From contig JAFTJJ010000080.1 in assembly GCA_017456465.1 (NCBI GenBank), positions 1 through 7,031 of the forward strand: 7,031 bases of DNA, in the 5' to 3' direction. Position 1 is the stretch's first letter. Each line of letters opens with the position of its first letter. Made by a program: the position numbers and the translations under genes. The notes under the pieces are model-generated. The model worked only from the letters and a program-made list of their open reading frames with translations. It was not told the origin of the DNA and did not search any database. Shown here in pieces: positions 1 to 6,167 of the stretch. This DNA is from Clostridia bacterium (GTDB lineage Bacteria; Bacillota; Clostridia; Christensenellales; UBA1242).

Positions 1-427
1 GCCTCAAAAGCTTAAACGCCACAGTCACCCCAACACTTCCAAGCACGATCATGAGCCCCGCACAAACAAACAGATAAATTGTTCCGTGATTCATGGCGCT
101 GATTGCCCCAATGGTGCTTCCCACAACACTTGCTCTCCCCCAAGCTCCAGTGTTTGCATTGCTTGGAAAAGCCCCGAAATTTTCATAATTAACATAAGAA
201 TCATAGGCATTTCCATAATCATTCCCAAAACCTGCATAATTTCCCAAGTTTCCAACATTGTTTGCAAACCCATATTCTCCCGCATTTTTGAACTCCCCAT
301 AACCAAAGTTGATTGTCATGATCCCGACATAAAACCCAAGCACAAGAGCAAGAGCCGCCAGCCCGAAAGAAAGCAGCCCAGCCCAAAGCAGCGAACCTCT
401 TTTTTGTTTGTTGTTGTTTTTTGCCAT
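1..427 (-). CDS. Partial membrane protein, two predicted TM helices and a Gly/Asn/Tyr/Phe-rich loop (3' end beyond the window)
   Basis: The reading frame opens at ATG 427-425 and stays open for 142 codons to the left edge, so the C-terminus is missing. On its strand the start is preceded by AAAAGG at 5-nt spacing, with a further GGGAG upstream. The N-terminus (MAKNNNKQKRG) is basic and polar. It is followed by a hydrophobic helix at about residues 13-37, a low-complexity loop at about 41-87 in which 32 of 47 residues are Gly, Asn, Tyr or Phe, and a second hydrophobic helix at about 116-140. The positive N-terminus suggests it lies in the cytoplasm and the loop outside, so this is probably an integral membrane protein with an extracytoplasmic loop. 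I do not recognise the family. An overlapping + strand frame at 86-499 is rejected because it lacks an RBS and any recognisable domain. The gene is divergent from dapB. Confidence 0.75.
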   Translation of the reverse strand, partial: MAKNNNKQKRGSLLWAGLLSFGLAALALVLGFYVGIMTINFGYGEFKNAGEYGFANNVGNLGNYAGFGNDYGNAYDSYVNYENFGAFPSNANTGAWGRASVVGSTIGAISAMNHGTIYLFVCAGLMIVLGSVGVTVAFKLLR

Positions 428-457
428 AAAAGCCTTTTTCTCTCCCTTGTTTGTTTA

Positions 458-486
458 CTCTTAGCATGCGGACAAAAAAAGACAAA
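458..486 (-). promoter_or_regulatory. Weak candidate promoter for the leftward membrane-protein gene
   Basis: On the - strand, TTGTCT (486-481) lies 17 nt upstream of TAAGAG (463-458). The latter is preceded by TGC, an extended -10 arrangement. The -10 hexamer matches the consensus at only three of six positions, so this is tentative. Its placement about 30-60 nt upstream of the start at 427 is suitable. Confidence 0.3.
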
Positions 487-556
487 TATTCGATTTTGAT
501 CAAACACCAACCCAAAAAGAATGCCACAACTTGACAAATGTTGTTGATTTTTGTCA
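481..556. promoter_or_regulatory. Dyad cluster in the divergent membrane-protein/dapB intergenic region
   Basis: Two perfect dyads lie between the divergent starts at 427 (-) and 607 (+). One is the 10-bp palindrome TTTGATCAAA (495-504). The other is TGACAAA (532-538) with TTTGTCA (550-556), separated by 11 nt. A GACAAAT motif occurs at 481-487 and again at 533-539, and each copy is followed by a GATTTT-type stretch. This looks like an operator region, but no regulator can be named. I see no convincing -10 hexamer for dapB, and the leader of under 180 nt is short for a lysine riboswitch or T-box; neither is recognisable. Confidence 0.35.
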
Positions 557-591
557 CGGAAATTGATTGACTGCTCATACACTACAGCAAA

Positions 592-597
592 AAGGAG
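592..597 (+). promoter_or_regulatory. dapB ribosome binding site that decides the start
   Basis: AAGGAG (592-597) directly abuts the ATG at 598, which leaves no room for initiation there. It sits 9 nt before the in-frame ATG at 607. The second ATG is therefore preferred, and it also gives the usual DapB N-terminus. Confidence 0.8.
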
Positions 598-606
598 ATG
601 AATTTC

Positions 607-1281
607 ATGAAAATTGCAGTCATTGGAGCAAAAGGAAAACTCGGCTCAAGCATCACAAACGAACTCCACACATGCGGTCACGAGGTGATCGAAATCGACA
701 AAATCAACCAGAGCGAACACCAAGATTGGTCAAACGCTGATGCGGCAATTGATGCGTCACATCACAAAAACACTCTGAGCGTTGCAAAGACATGCAAACG
801 CAGCGGCATTCCACTTCTTGTGGCTTGCACTGGTCACTCGGCAAAAGAACTCTCAAAAATCAAAAAAACACTCGATTCAGTTCCTCATGAGTTCTGCCCA
901 AACCTCTCAGCCGGCATGAACTTTGTTTTTGAAACACTCGCCCTTGTCCCTCAAGATTTTCTCATTTCTGCCACAATTTTTGAACAACATCACAAAACAA
1001 AAAAAGACACTCCAAGCGGAACAGCCAAACACCTCAAAAACATCGTCGATGAAATTTCACAAACCCCAACTGAAATTGTTTCAAGCAGATTCTCAAAAGC
1101 CTTGGGCACACACAAAATCACACTTGAATTCTTGGATGAAACTGTCACAATTGAACACAACATTCGCTCAAGAAATGCCTTTGCCATGGGCGCAGTGAAA
1201 AAAATCGAAAACCTCAAAAATTGTCAGGGAAATCTTGATGTTATGTCAGACATAACAGGACAAAATCATGAACAAAATTAG
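607..1281 (+). CDS. dapB: 4-hydroxy-tetrahydrodipicolinate reductase (DapB), short form
   Basis: DapB uses NAD(P)H in the cytoplasm to reduce the DapA product to tetrahydrodipicolinate, in the aspartate route to meso-diaminopimelate and lysine. The 224-residue protein opens with a Rossmann motif, GAKGKLG at residues 7-13. The stretch VACTGHS (about 72-78) sits where the family has its GTTG cofactor segment. CPNLSAGMN (97-105) matches the family APNFSxGVN. The catalytic signature EQHHKTKKDTPSGTA (126-140) contains the His-His pair (H128, H129) and the lysine (K132) of the active site. RSRNAFAMGA near 187-196 is the usual C-terminal motif. It is shorter than the roughly 270 residues of the E. 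coli enzyme but keeps all key motifs, so it looks intact. ATG 607 is chosen over 598 on RBS spacing. It is first in the operon and overlaps ddh by 14 bp. Confidence 0.95.
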   Translation: MKIAVIGAKGKLGSSITNELHTCGHEVIEIDKINQSEHQDWSNADAAIDASHHKNTLSVAKTCKRSGIPLLVACTGHSAKELSKIKKTLDSVPHEFCPNLSAGMNFVFETLALVPQDFLISATIFEQHHKTKKDTPSGTAKHLKNIVDEISQTPTEIVSSRFSKALGTHKITLEFLDETVTIEHNIRSRNAFAMGAVKKIENLKNCQGNLDVMSDITGQNHEQN

Positions 1282-2227
1282 GGTTGGCATCGTGGGCTAT
1301 GGCAACCTCGGACATGCCCTCGAAGAAACAATTTTGAACGAACCAAACTTGTGCCTTGTGGGCATCTTTTCAAAACGCAAAAACATCTCGTCCTCACATG
1401 GAACTCCCGTTTTTGAAAAAAATATGATTAACTATTTTGAAGGCAAAATTGATGTTCTTGCCCTCTGCTCTGGCAGCAAATCAGACATGCTTGTCGATGC
1501 TCCTGATCTTGCCCGACACTTTGACATCATCAACACCTTTGACACTCACGAACTCATCCCGCTTGAACTTGAAAAACTGAACAAAATTTCCAAACAAGCA
1601 GGAACTCTCGCAGTTGTGTCTGCAGGCTGGGATCCAGGACTCTTCTCGTGCGCAAGAGCTGTGTTTTTTTCATGCCTTGGCGTCACCCCCACTTGCTTTT
1701 GGGGCAAAGGCACAAGCCTTGGTCACTCAGAAGCCGCAAAAAGCGTTGATGGCGTTTTGGATGCTGTTTCTCTCACCATCCCAAACAAAAAAACACTCAA
1801 ACTTGCAAAACGAGGACTTGCCACTGCTGCCCCCAAACACTCAAGAAAAGTTTATGTCCTTGCTGCCCCCAACGAAGACAAAAAACAAATCGAACAAAAA
1901 ATCAAAAACATCAAACATTATTTTGCGGAACAACCCACAACCGTCAAATTTGTGAATAAGCGCCAGCTTGAACAAATCAAATCGTTTTCTCACGCTGGCA
2001 AAGTTGTCGCCACAAAAACCACAGAAGATGGCTTCAAATGCAACCTAACACTTGACATTTCAATGGATTCAAATCCAAGCCTCACTGCCATGATGATTGC
2101 AAGCCACCTCAGGGTCTGGCACAAACTCAAAACCAAGTTCAAAAATGGCGCACTCACCCCACTTCACATTGCCCCGCTGGACTTGCTTGAAACAGATGAA
2201 ATGTCGTCAATCAAAAATTTTATGTAA
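1268..2227 (+). CDS. ddh: meso-diaminopimelate dehydrogenase
   Basis: Ddh carries out NADPH-dependent reductive amination of tetrahydrodipicolinate straight to meso-diaminopimelate, replacing the succinylase, acetylase or aminotransferase branches. The 319-residue length matches the Corynebacterium glutamicum enzyme (320), and similarity to it runs along the whole chain. Visible motifs are GYGNLG (10-15, NADPH binding), GIFSKR (32-37), NTFDTHELIP (89-98), SAGWDPGLFS (118-127), FWGKGTSLGHSEA (144-156), SHAGKVV (241-247) and DSNPSLTA (267-274). ATG 1268 lies inside the end of dapB, and AGGA at 1257-1260 precedes it by 7 nt, so translation is probably coupled. The stop TAA (2225-2227) overlaps the asd RBS. 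Function is known from the family; the assignment by alignment is very secure. Confidence 0.97.
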   Translation: MNKIRVGIVGYGNLGHALEETILNEPNLCLVGIFSKRKNISSSHGTPVFEKNMINYFEGKIDVLALCSGSKSDMLVDAPDLARHFDIINTFDTHELIPLELEKLNKISKQAGTLAVVSAGWDPGLFSCARAVFFSCLGVTPTCFWGKGTSLGHSEAAKSVDGVLDAVSLTIPNKKTLKLAKRGLATAAPKHSRKVYVLAAPNEDKKQIEQKIKNIKHYFAEQPTTVKFVNKRQLEQIKSFSHAGKVVATKTTEDGFKCNLTLDISMDSNPSLTAMMIASHLRVWHKLKTKFKNGALTPLHIAPLDLLETDEMSSIKNFM

Positions 2228-2231
2228 GGAG
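2226..2231 (+). promoter_or_regulatory. asd ribosome binding site supporting a TTG start
   Basis: AAGGAG overlaps the ddh stop codon and lies 10 nt before TTG 2242. No in-frame ATG or GTG lies near the start of the Rossmann motif, so this site fixes the TTG start. Confidence 0.75.
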
Positions 2232-2241
2232 AACACAAAAA

Positions 2242-3222
2242 TTGGTCATTGCAGTTGTTGGCGCCACTGGACTTGTTGGCAACACAATCATTCAAATTCT
2301 TCATGAAAAAGGATTCCTTGAAAATAACGAACTTGTGCTTTACGCAAGCGCAAACCGCGATGGAACACAAGTGTCACACTTTGGCAAAACTTATGTCGTG
2401 CAAGAACTCAGGGATGACACAATCCGAAAAGACGCAGACTTTGCCTTGTTTTCTGCAGGTTCAACTGTCAGCCTTGAATGGGCAAAAAAGTTCGCAAAAA
2501 ATGGCACTTTTGTGATCGATAACTCGAACGCCTTCAGACGCGAAACCAATGTCCCACTCGTGATTCCTGAAATAAACGCTTCAGACATAACCAAGAAAAC
2601 AAAAATTGTTGCAAACCCAAATTGCTCAACAATCGCGCTTGCTCTGCCTCTCTTTGCAATTTCAAAAATGTCAAAAATTTCAAAAGTCATTGTTTCAACT
2701 TATCAAGCTGTGAGCGGTGCTGGAAACCAAGGCATAAAAGACTTCAAAAATGGCACAACTCAAAAACTTGCCCACCCAATCAAAGACAATCTCATCCCAC
2801 ACATAGACATTTTTCTCAAAAATGGCTTCACCCTCGAAGAAGATAAAATGCGCTTTGAAACATCAAAAATTCTCCATAACCCAAACATCTTGGTGTCCGC
2901 CACATGCGTGAGAGTCCCAGTCACCAATTGCCACTCCGAAAGCGTGAGCGTTTTTCTTGAAACAAACACCCCAATTTCACTCGTCAAAAAAGCCCTTGAG
3001 GGTCAAAAAGGCGTCACCGTCTTGGATGACACGCCAAACAATCTTTATCCCATGCCGTCACTCGCAAATGGCAAAGATGAAATTCTCGTGGGCAGACTCA
3101 GAAAAGATATGTCATGCCCAAACCTGTTCCACATGTTCATTTCAATGGACAACATCCGCAAAGGCGCAGCCCTGAACGCCGTGCAAATCATGGAATATGT
3201 CATGCAAAACATCTTGAAATGA
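2242..3222 (+). CDS. asd: Aspartate-semialdehyde dehydrogenase
   Basis: Asd reduces L-aspartyl-4-phosphate to aspartate-4-semialdehyde with NADPH. This is the branch point to diaminopimelate/lysine and to threonine/methionine. The 326-residue protein starts at a TTG and opens with VIAVVGATGLVG, whose Rossmann glycines are at residues 7-13. The catalytic cysteine is C128 in ANPNCSTIAL (124-133), the family active-site signature. Further motifs are YQAVSGAG (154-161), EEDKMRFET (199-207), RVPVTNCHSESV (224-235, likely holding the catalytic-base histidine H231), GRLRKD (284-289) and DNIRKGAALNAVQ (303-315). Length is usual for the bacterial family. It is the last gene of the operon, 14 bp after ddh, and a hairpin with a T-run follows about 90 bp downstream. 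Confidence 0.97.
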   Translation: MVIAVVGATGLVGNTIIQILHEKGFLENNELVLYASANRDGTQVSHFGKTYVVQELRDDTIRKDADFALFSAGSTVSLEWAKKFAKNGTFVIDNSNAFRRETNVPLVIPEINASDITKKTKIVANPNCSTIALALPLFAISKMSKISKVIVSTYQAVSGAGNQGIKDFKNGTTQKLAHPIKDNLIPHIDIFLKNGFTLEEDKMRFETSKILHNPNILVSATCVRVPVTNCHSESVSVFLETNTPISLVKKALEGQKGVTVLDDTPNNLYPMPSLANGKDEILVGRLRKDMSCPNLFHMFISMDNIRKGAALNAVQIMEYVMQNILK

Positions 3223-3302
3223 TGTTTTTGAAAAATATTGTTTTTCCTCCCTCCAAAATGAATGACAAATATTGTAAGTTATAAAAAAATTTTTTTCAAA
3301 TA

Positions 3303-3340
3303 ACAAAAAAAAGCCACATCTTTTTGATGTGACTTATTTT
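3303..3340. terminator. Bidirectional intrinsic terminator between convergent asd and the DegV-family gene
   Basis: Arms 3311-3320 and 3326-3335 (AAGCCACATC and GATGTGACTT) form a 10-bp stem with one C-A mismatch and a five-T loop. The left flank is a run of A, which gives a strong T-run on the - strand. The right flank is TTATTTT-like, so the + strand terminator is weaker. It sits 88 bp after the asd stop and 23 bp after the stop of the leftward gene, as expected for a shared terminator. Confidence 0.85.
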
Positions 3341-3358
3341 ACCCCATCTTATTAAATT

Positions 3359-4219
3359 TTATTTTGCGACAAAAATGATTCCGGTTGTTCCAGGCCCACA
3401 GTGAGCAGTGATCACTGGCCCAATGTTATATCTTTCAAATTGAACCTTTCCGCCAGTTCGGGTCAAAATCTCTTTTTCAAGAATGTCTGCATCATTTTTG
3501 GCATCTGCATCAACAACATAAAAACTCCTTGAACTTTCAAGCTCAGCTTCTTTCATGAAAATTTCACCAAGGGCACTGATTGCTTTTTTGAGACCATGCA
3601 CCGTTTGATGCTTCACAATTTTTCCATTCTCGTCAACTCTCAAAATTGGCTTGATGTTCAGCATGTTCCCAAACACAGCAGATGTGCTTGACACTCTTCC
3701 ACCTCGCTTGAGATAAGTGAGCGAACTCACATAAAAATAAACCCTAATTTTTTCTTTGAATCTTTCAAGTTCAAAAAGCACTTCTTCGTCAGAAAGACCT
3801 TTTTCTCTTAAACGCACAGCCTCAAGGACTTGAATTCCTCCACCAAAAGAAATGTTTTTGGTGTCAAACACGGTGATCTTTCGGTCTGGATATTTTTCTC
3901 TGAGCTCACGGATTGCCATGTCCATGTAATTGAATGTTCCACTCAGCTCGTGCGAAAATGAAACATAAAAAATGTCTTCGCCAGAGGCAAGCACTGGCTC
4001 AAAATAATCCACATAGTTCTGTGGCGAAAGCGCAGATGTAGTTGGAATTGCCCCTTCCTTCATTCTTTGATAAATCCTCACAAAAGATGGATCTTTCCCA
4101 TCGTCATAAAAATACTCCTCGTCATCGAGAATATAAGGCATCTGGATAAGCTTGATGCCATGCTTTTCAATTGCCGAATAATGCAACTCACAGTTTGAAT
4201 CCGTAAAAAGAACACTCAT
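3359..4219 (-). CDS. DegV/FakB-family fatty-acid-binding protein
   Basis: DegV-family proteins are cytoplasmic lipid-binding proteins. Characterised members (FakB) hold a fatty acid while the kinase FakA phosphorylates it for phospholipid synthesis. The 286 residues match the usual family length. MSVLFTDSNCEL carries the N-terminal TDS motif (6-8). PTTSALSPQNY (59-69) is the Thr-Ser lipid-headgroup motif. SFSHELSGTFN (87-97), VFDTKNISFGGG (117-128), LKRGGRVSS (170-178) and AHCGPGTTG (272-280) are further family landmarks. ATG 4219 is chosen because GGGAG lies 6 nt upstream and the TDS motif is then at its normal place; a longer frame to 4345 adds 42 unrelated residues across the promoter. No FakA is present here, and which fatty acid it binds cannot be read from the sequence. 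Confidence 0.93.
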   Translation of the reverse strand: MSVLFTDSNCELHYSAIEKHGIKLIQMPYILDDEEYFYDDGKDPSFVRIYQRMKEGAIPTTSALSPQNYVDYFEPVLASGEDIFYVSFSHELSGTFNYMDMAIRELREKYPDRKITVFDTKNISFGGGIQVLEAVRLREKGLSDEEVLFELERFKEKIRVYFYVSSLTYLKRGGRVSSTSAVFGNMLNIKPILRVDENGKIVKHQTVHGLKKAISALGEIFMKEAELESSRSFYVVDADAKNDADILEKEILTRTGGKVQFERYNIGPVITAHCGPGTTGIIFVAK

Positions 4220-4225
4220 AATTTT

Positions 4226-4230
4226 CTCCC
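4226..4230 (-). promoter_or_regulatory. RBS of the DegV-family gene, deciding its start
   Basis: GGGAG on the - strand lies 6 nt before ATG 4219, downstream of the hairpin at 4235-4264. It supports the 286-residue form and argues against the upstream ATG at 4345. Confidence 0.8.
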
Positions 4231-4264
4231 AAAAAAAGTGCACAAATTCATTTTCGTGCACTTT
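4231..4264 (-). promoter_or_regulatory. Inverted repeat with T-run at the predicted transcription start of the DegV-family gene (operator or terminator-like)
   Basis: Perfect 9-bp arms AAAGTGCAC (4235-4243) and GTGCACTTT (4256-4264) are separated by 12 nt. On the - strand the hairpin ends in seven T (4237-4231), followed at once by the RBS. It spans about -5 to +25 relative to the start point predicted from the promoter, so it could be a repressor site. It also has the form of an intrinsic terminator that would stop read-through from the upstream paralogue genes. Confidence 0.6.
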
Positions 4265-4265
4265 C

Positions 4266-4294
4266 ATTATATTTGATTGCATTCTTGTCATCAA
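4266..4294 (-). promoter_or_regulatory. Sigma-A-type promoter of the DegV-family gene
   Basis: On the - strand TTGATG (4294-4289) is 17 nt from a perfect TATAAT (4271-4266), which predicts a start near 4259 and a leader of about 40 nt. Confidence 0.75.
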
Positions 4295-4439
4295 CCAATT
4301 TTCACAAAATTTACAAAATTTGGTTTTTTGACATAAAATGTGCAAAATTTCAACTTCCGATCAATGCCTTTTCTTTTGACTGCCTTTCGTCAAAACTTTT
4401 CACACCCAAAACACATCACTTTCTCTTTTTTCACGACTT

Positions 4440-5321
4440 TCAAATTTCACTGACTGGAATTGAATTTTTCATTTCTCGCCCCTGTTCCATTTCCAAAATC
4501 TCATGATAAAGCTCAACAGCTTCATTGCGCGATGAACAATAAAGCTTGAGATAATTGAGTCCGTTTCCGGTTCTTTCATTCAAAAACTGGATCATGTCCC
4601 AGTCCCCATCCACCACGTCTTGAGAAAGACGCTCTTCAACACTTGGATGAAAGATGTGATAATAAAGCTCCTTGTCCATCACAATGTTGTAGTTGTTGTC
4701 AATGCAAAACTCCTTGCCTTCCTCGTTCACAATTTCAACCCAAGAATGCAAAGTCTTTGACTTTGGCGAAAAACTCCAAACCCTGCCGGTCACACAAACG
4801 GGCTTTTCGTGTGCTGGCGCACACCTTGCAATGAAAAGCGAACGCGGATGACACCTTGAGTCTCGGTCTCTCGTGGTCAGGTCAGTAATCGATTTTTTGA
4901 AATCATAATATTCATTCAATCTCGAAAACCCAAACTCTTTCCCGTTTTTGAAACAAATCCTGCAACTTGACCTGCTTGAGTAGTCAATTGACTTGATTTT
5001 GTTCCCAAAATTGTCCAAAATCCACTTGACACCACCATCAATCTCATCATCACTCATCTCCCCATCAATCGTGAAATTGAAAGCAAAGTCCGCAAGAGCT
5101 CTTGTGCATGCATCAATTCTCACAAAACTGTTTGAAATCAAAAATTTCAATAACTCCCAAGTGTCCATTTGGTTGTTCCTGATGCGCTTTGCATCCCTGT
5201 CCCACGCATTAATCCAGTCAACAGCCCTTTGGTCAGGAACATCAAATCTTTCTTTGAACGTTGGCAGATCATTTCTTGAAACAAAATTTCCAGCTTTCAA
5301 AAACCTCATCACTTTTCCCAT
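4440..5321 (-). CDS. Uncharacterised protein with a transglutaminase-like Cys-His-Asp pattern (paralogue of the upstream gene)
   Basis: This is a 293-residue cytoplasmic-looking protein with no signal peptide or membrane helix. The N-terminal 110 residues are charged and probably helical. The C-terminal half has the order seen in transglutaminase-like/papain-fold domains: Cys in RCHPRSLFIA (C157), Gly in VTGRVW (G179), His in LHSWVEI (H192) and Asp in FCIDNNYN (D208). The upstream gene shares these residues at nearly the same spacing, together with the later LKLY-SRNE block (258-267 here). It also carries eight cysteines, including C120, C123 and C206. ATG 5321 overlaps the upstream gene by 13 bp and has AAGGTGG-type purines about 9 nt before it. 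ATG 5309, in a TGATG overlap with the upstream stop, is an alternative that shortens the protein by four residues. The fold is inferred; activity and substrate are unknown. Confidence 0.9.
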   Translation of the reverse strand: MGKVMRFLKAGNFVSRNDLPTFKERFDVPDQRAVDWINAWDRDAKRIRNNQMDTWELLKFLISNSFVRIDACTRALADFAFNFTIDGEMSDDEIDGGVKWILDNFGNKIKSIDYSSRSSCRICFKNGKEFGFSRLNEYYDFKKSITDLTTRDRDSRCHPRSLFIARCAPAHEKPVCVTGRVWSFSPKSKTLHSWVEIVNEEGKEFCIDNNYNIVMDKELYYHIFHPSVEERLSQDVVDGDWDMIQFLNERTGNGLNYLKLYCSSRNEAVELYHEILEMEQGREMKNSIPVSEI

Positions 5322-6163
5322 TCTTCGCCACCTTCACATTCTTCGCCACCTTCAGATTCAGTTTTTCTTTCTTTTGGCTTGATCAAACATTCAACACATG
5401 CAATCCCCAAAAACTCATTTCTTGAAATGAGATATAACTTGAGATAAAGTGGATCAATGCCCTCCATTTTGTCAATGAGCTTTTTGTCTTGTCTGACTCT
5501 TGCCACAGACAATGATTGAATTGGATTTGCATTAAACAGCTGATAATAATCGTTTTTTCTCAAAATCGCATTGAAATTGTGATCGATCACACATTCCTCA
5601 CCGTCAACCTGAGTTTCAATCCAAGTGTGCAGCGTTTCTTGCTTTGGATGCAACACAAAAATCGTTCCAGTCACAATTTTGGCATCACCGTCAAGAAATT
5701 CTGAGATTTTCAAACAACCTCTGTGACAGTGCTGAGCTCTTTCAGTGTCTGTCAAAATTTGAACAGCATCTCCAATTTCTGGAAACTTCTCACTCAGTGT
5801 TTGAATTGTGATTGTCTTTTTTTCTCCAATAATGCTGATTTTCGCTCTGCCACGTTGACCAATACGAATCAATGGATTCACGGTTTGCAAATTGTGCTTT
5901 GCAAATTCAACGTCCCTTGAATTGTAATAGTCAATCATCGTAAATGCGTCGATAAGATCCACACATCTTTGATTGAACAAATTCAATTTCTTTCCACCAG
6001 TAAGTTTTAAAAAACGAATTTTTCTTTGCAAAGAAGCAGGCTTGTGCCCCAAATTCATCAACTCTTCAATCCAAAGCTTTGCTGGAATTTCAGACTTAAC
6101 AAAACGCTCATCCAAAGTGAGCGATCCATCCAAATAAATCTGACGAATATTTCTTTTTGCCAC
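5309..6163 (-). CDS. Uncharacterised protein with a transglutaminase-like Cys-His-Asp pattern and an acidic repeat tail (paralogue of the downstream gene)
   Basis: This 284-residue protein starts at GTG 6163 behind GGGGAGGTGG, a very strong RBS. It has no signal peptide or membrane helix. The N-terminal 100 residues look helical and are hardly alignable with the neighbour. The core contains HCHRGCLKI (C146), VTGTIF (G166), LHTWIET (H179) and CVIDHNFN (D194), then DPLYLKLYLISRNEF (237-251), matching the downstream gene in order and spacing. Cys to His is 33 residues here against 35 there, and His to Asp is 15 against 16. The tail (about 261-284) is highly charged and holds two copies of a six-residue repeat of the type xEGGEE, encoded by an 18-bp tandem repeat. 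It is first in a two-gene unit with its own promoter. Transglutaminase-like fold is inferred from the C-H-D pattern. It could be a peptidase, an amide-modifying enzyme or a binding protein. Confidence 0.92.
   Translation of the reverse strand: MAKRNIRQIYLDGSLTLDERFVKSEIPAKLWIEELMNLGHKPASLQRKIRFLKLTGGKKLNLFNQRCVDLIDAFTMIDYYNSRDVEFAKHNLQTVNPLIRIGQRGRAKISIIGEKKTITIQTLSEKFPEIGDAVQILTDTERAQHCHRGCLKISEFLDGDAKIVTGTIFVLHPKQETLHTWIETQVDGEECVIDHNFNAILRKNDYYQLFNANPIQSLSVARVRQDKKLIDKMEGIDPLYLKLYLISRNEFLGIACVECLIKPKERKTESEGGEECEGGEEWEK
5320..5355. repeat. 18-bp tandem repeat, two copies, at the junction of the paralogue genes
   Basis: Positions 5320-5337 and 5338-5355 differ only at the last base (C against G). 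The unit is a multiple of three, so it adds six residues (xEGGEE) per copy to the C-terminal tail of the upstream protein without a frameshift. On the - strand each unit carries AAGGTGG and is followed by an ATG. The inner ATG (5339) is immediately followed by a TGA stop, while the outer one (5321) is the likely start of the downstream gene. Confidence 0.85.
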
Positions 6164-6167
6164 AAGT

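Noticed and set aside
86..499. A 137-codon open frame on the + strand at the left end
   Set aside because: It lies antisense to the better-supported membrane-protein gene, has no clear RBS, no domain pattern and a composition expected from reading the opposite strand.
428..606. Lysine riboswitch or T-box leader before dapB
   Set aside because: The whole intergenic space is under 180 nt, with no five-helix layout, no T-box sequence and no terminator hairpin with T-run before the RBS.
3283..3296. A7T7 palindrome after asd
   Set aside because: A pure A-tract/T-tract cannot form a useful terminator stem, and the clear hairpin at 3311-3335 explains termination.
4220..4345. Longer N-terminus (42 extra residues) for the DegV-family protein
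   Set aside because: It would cross the promoter and hairpin, lacks an RBS, and would displace the TDS motif from its normal N-terminal position.
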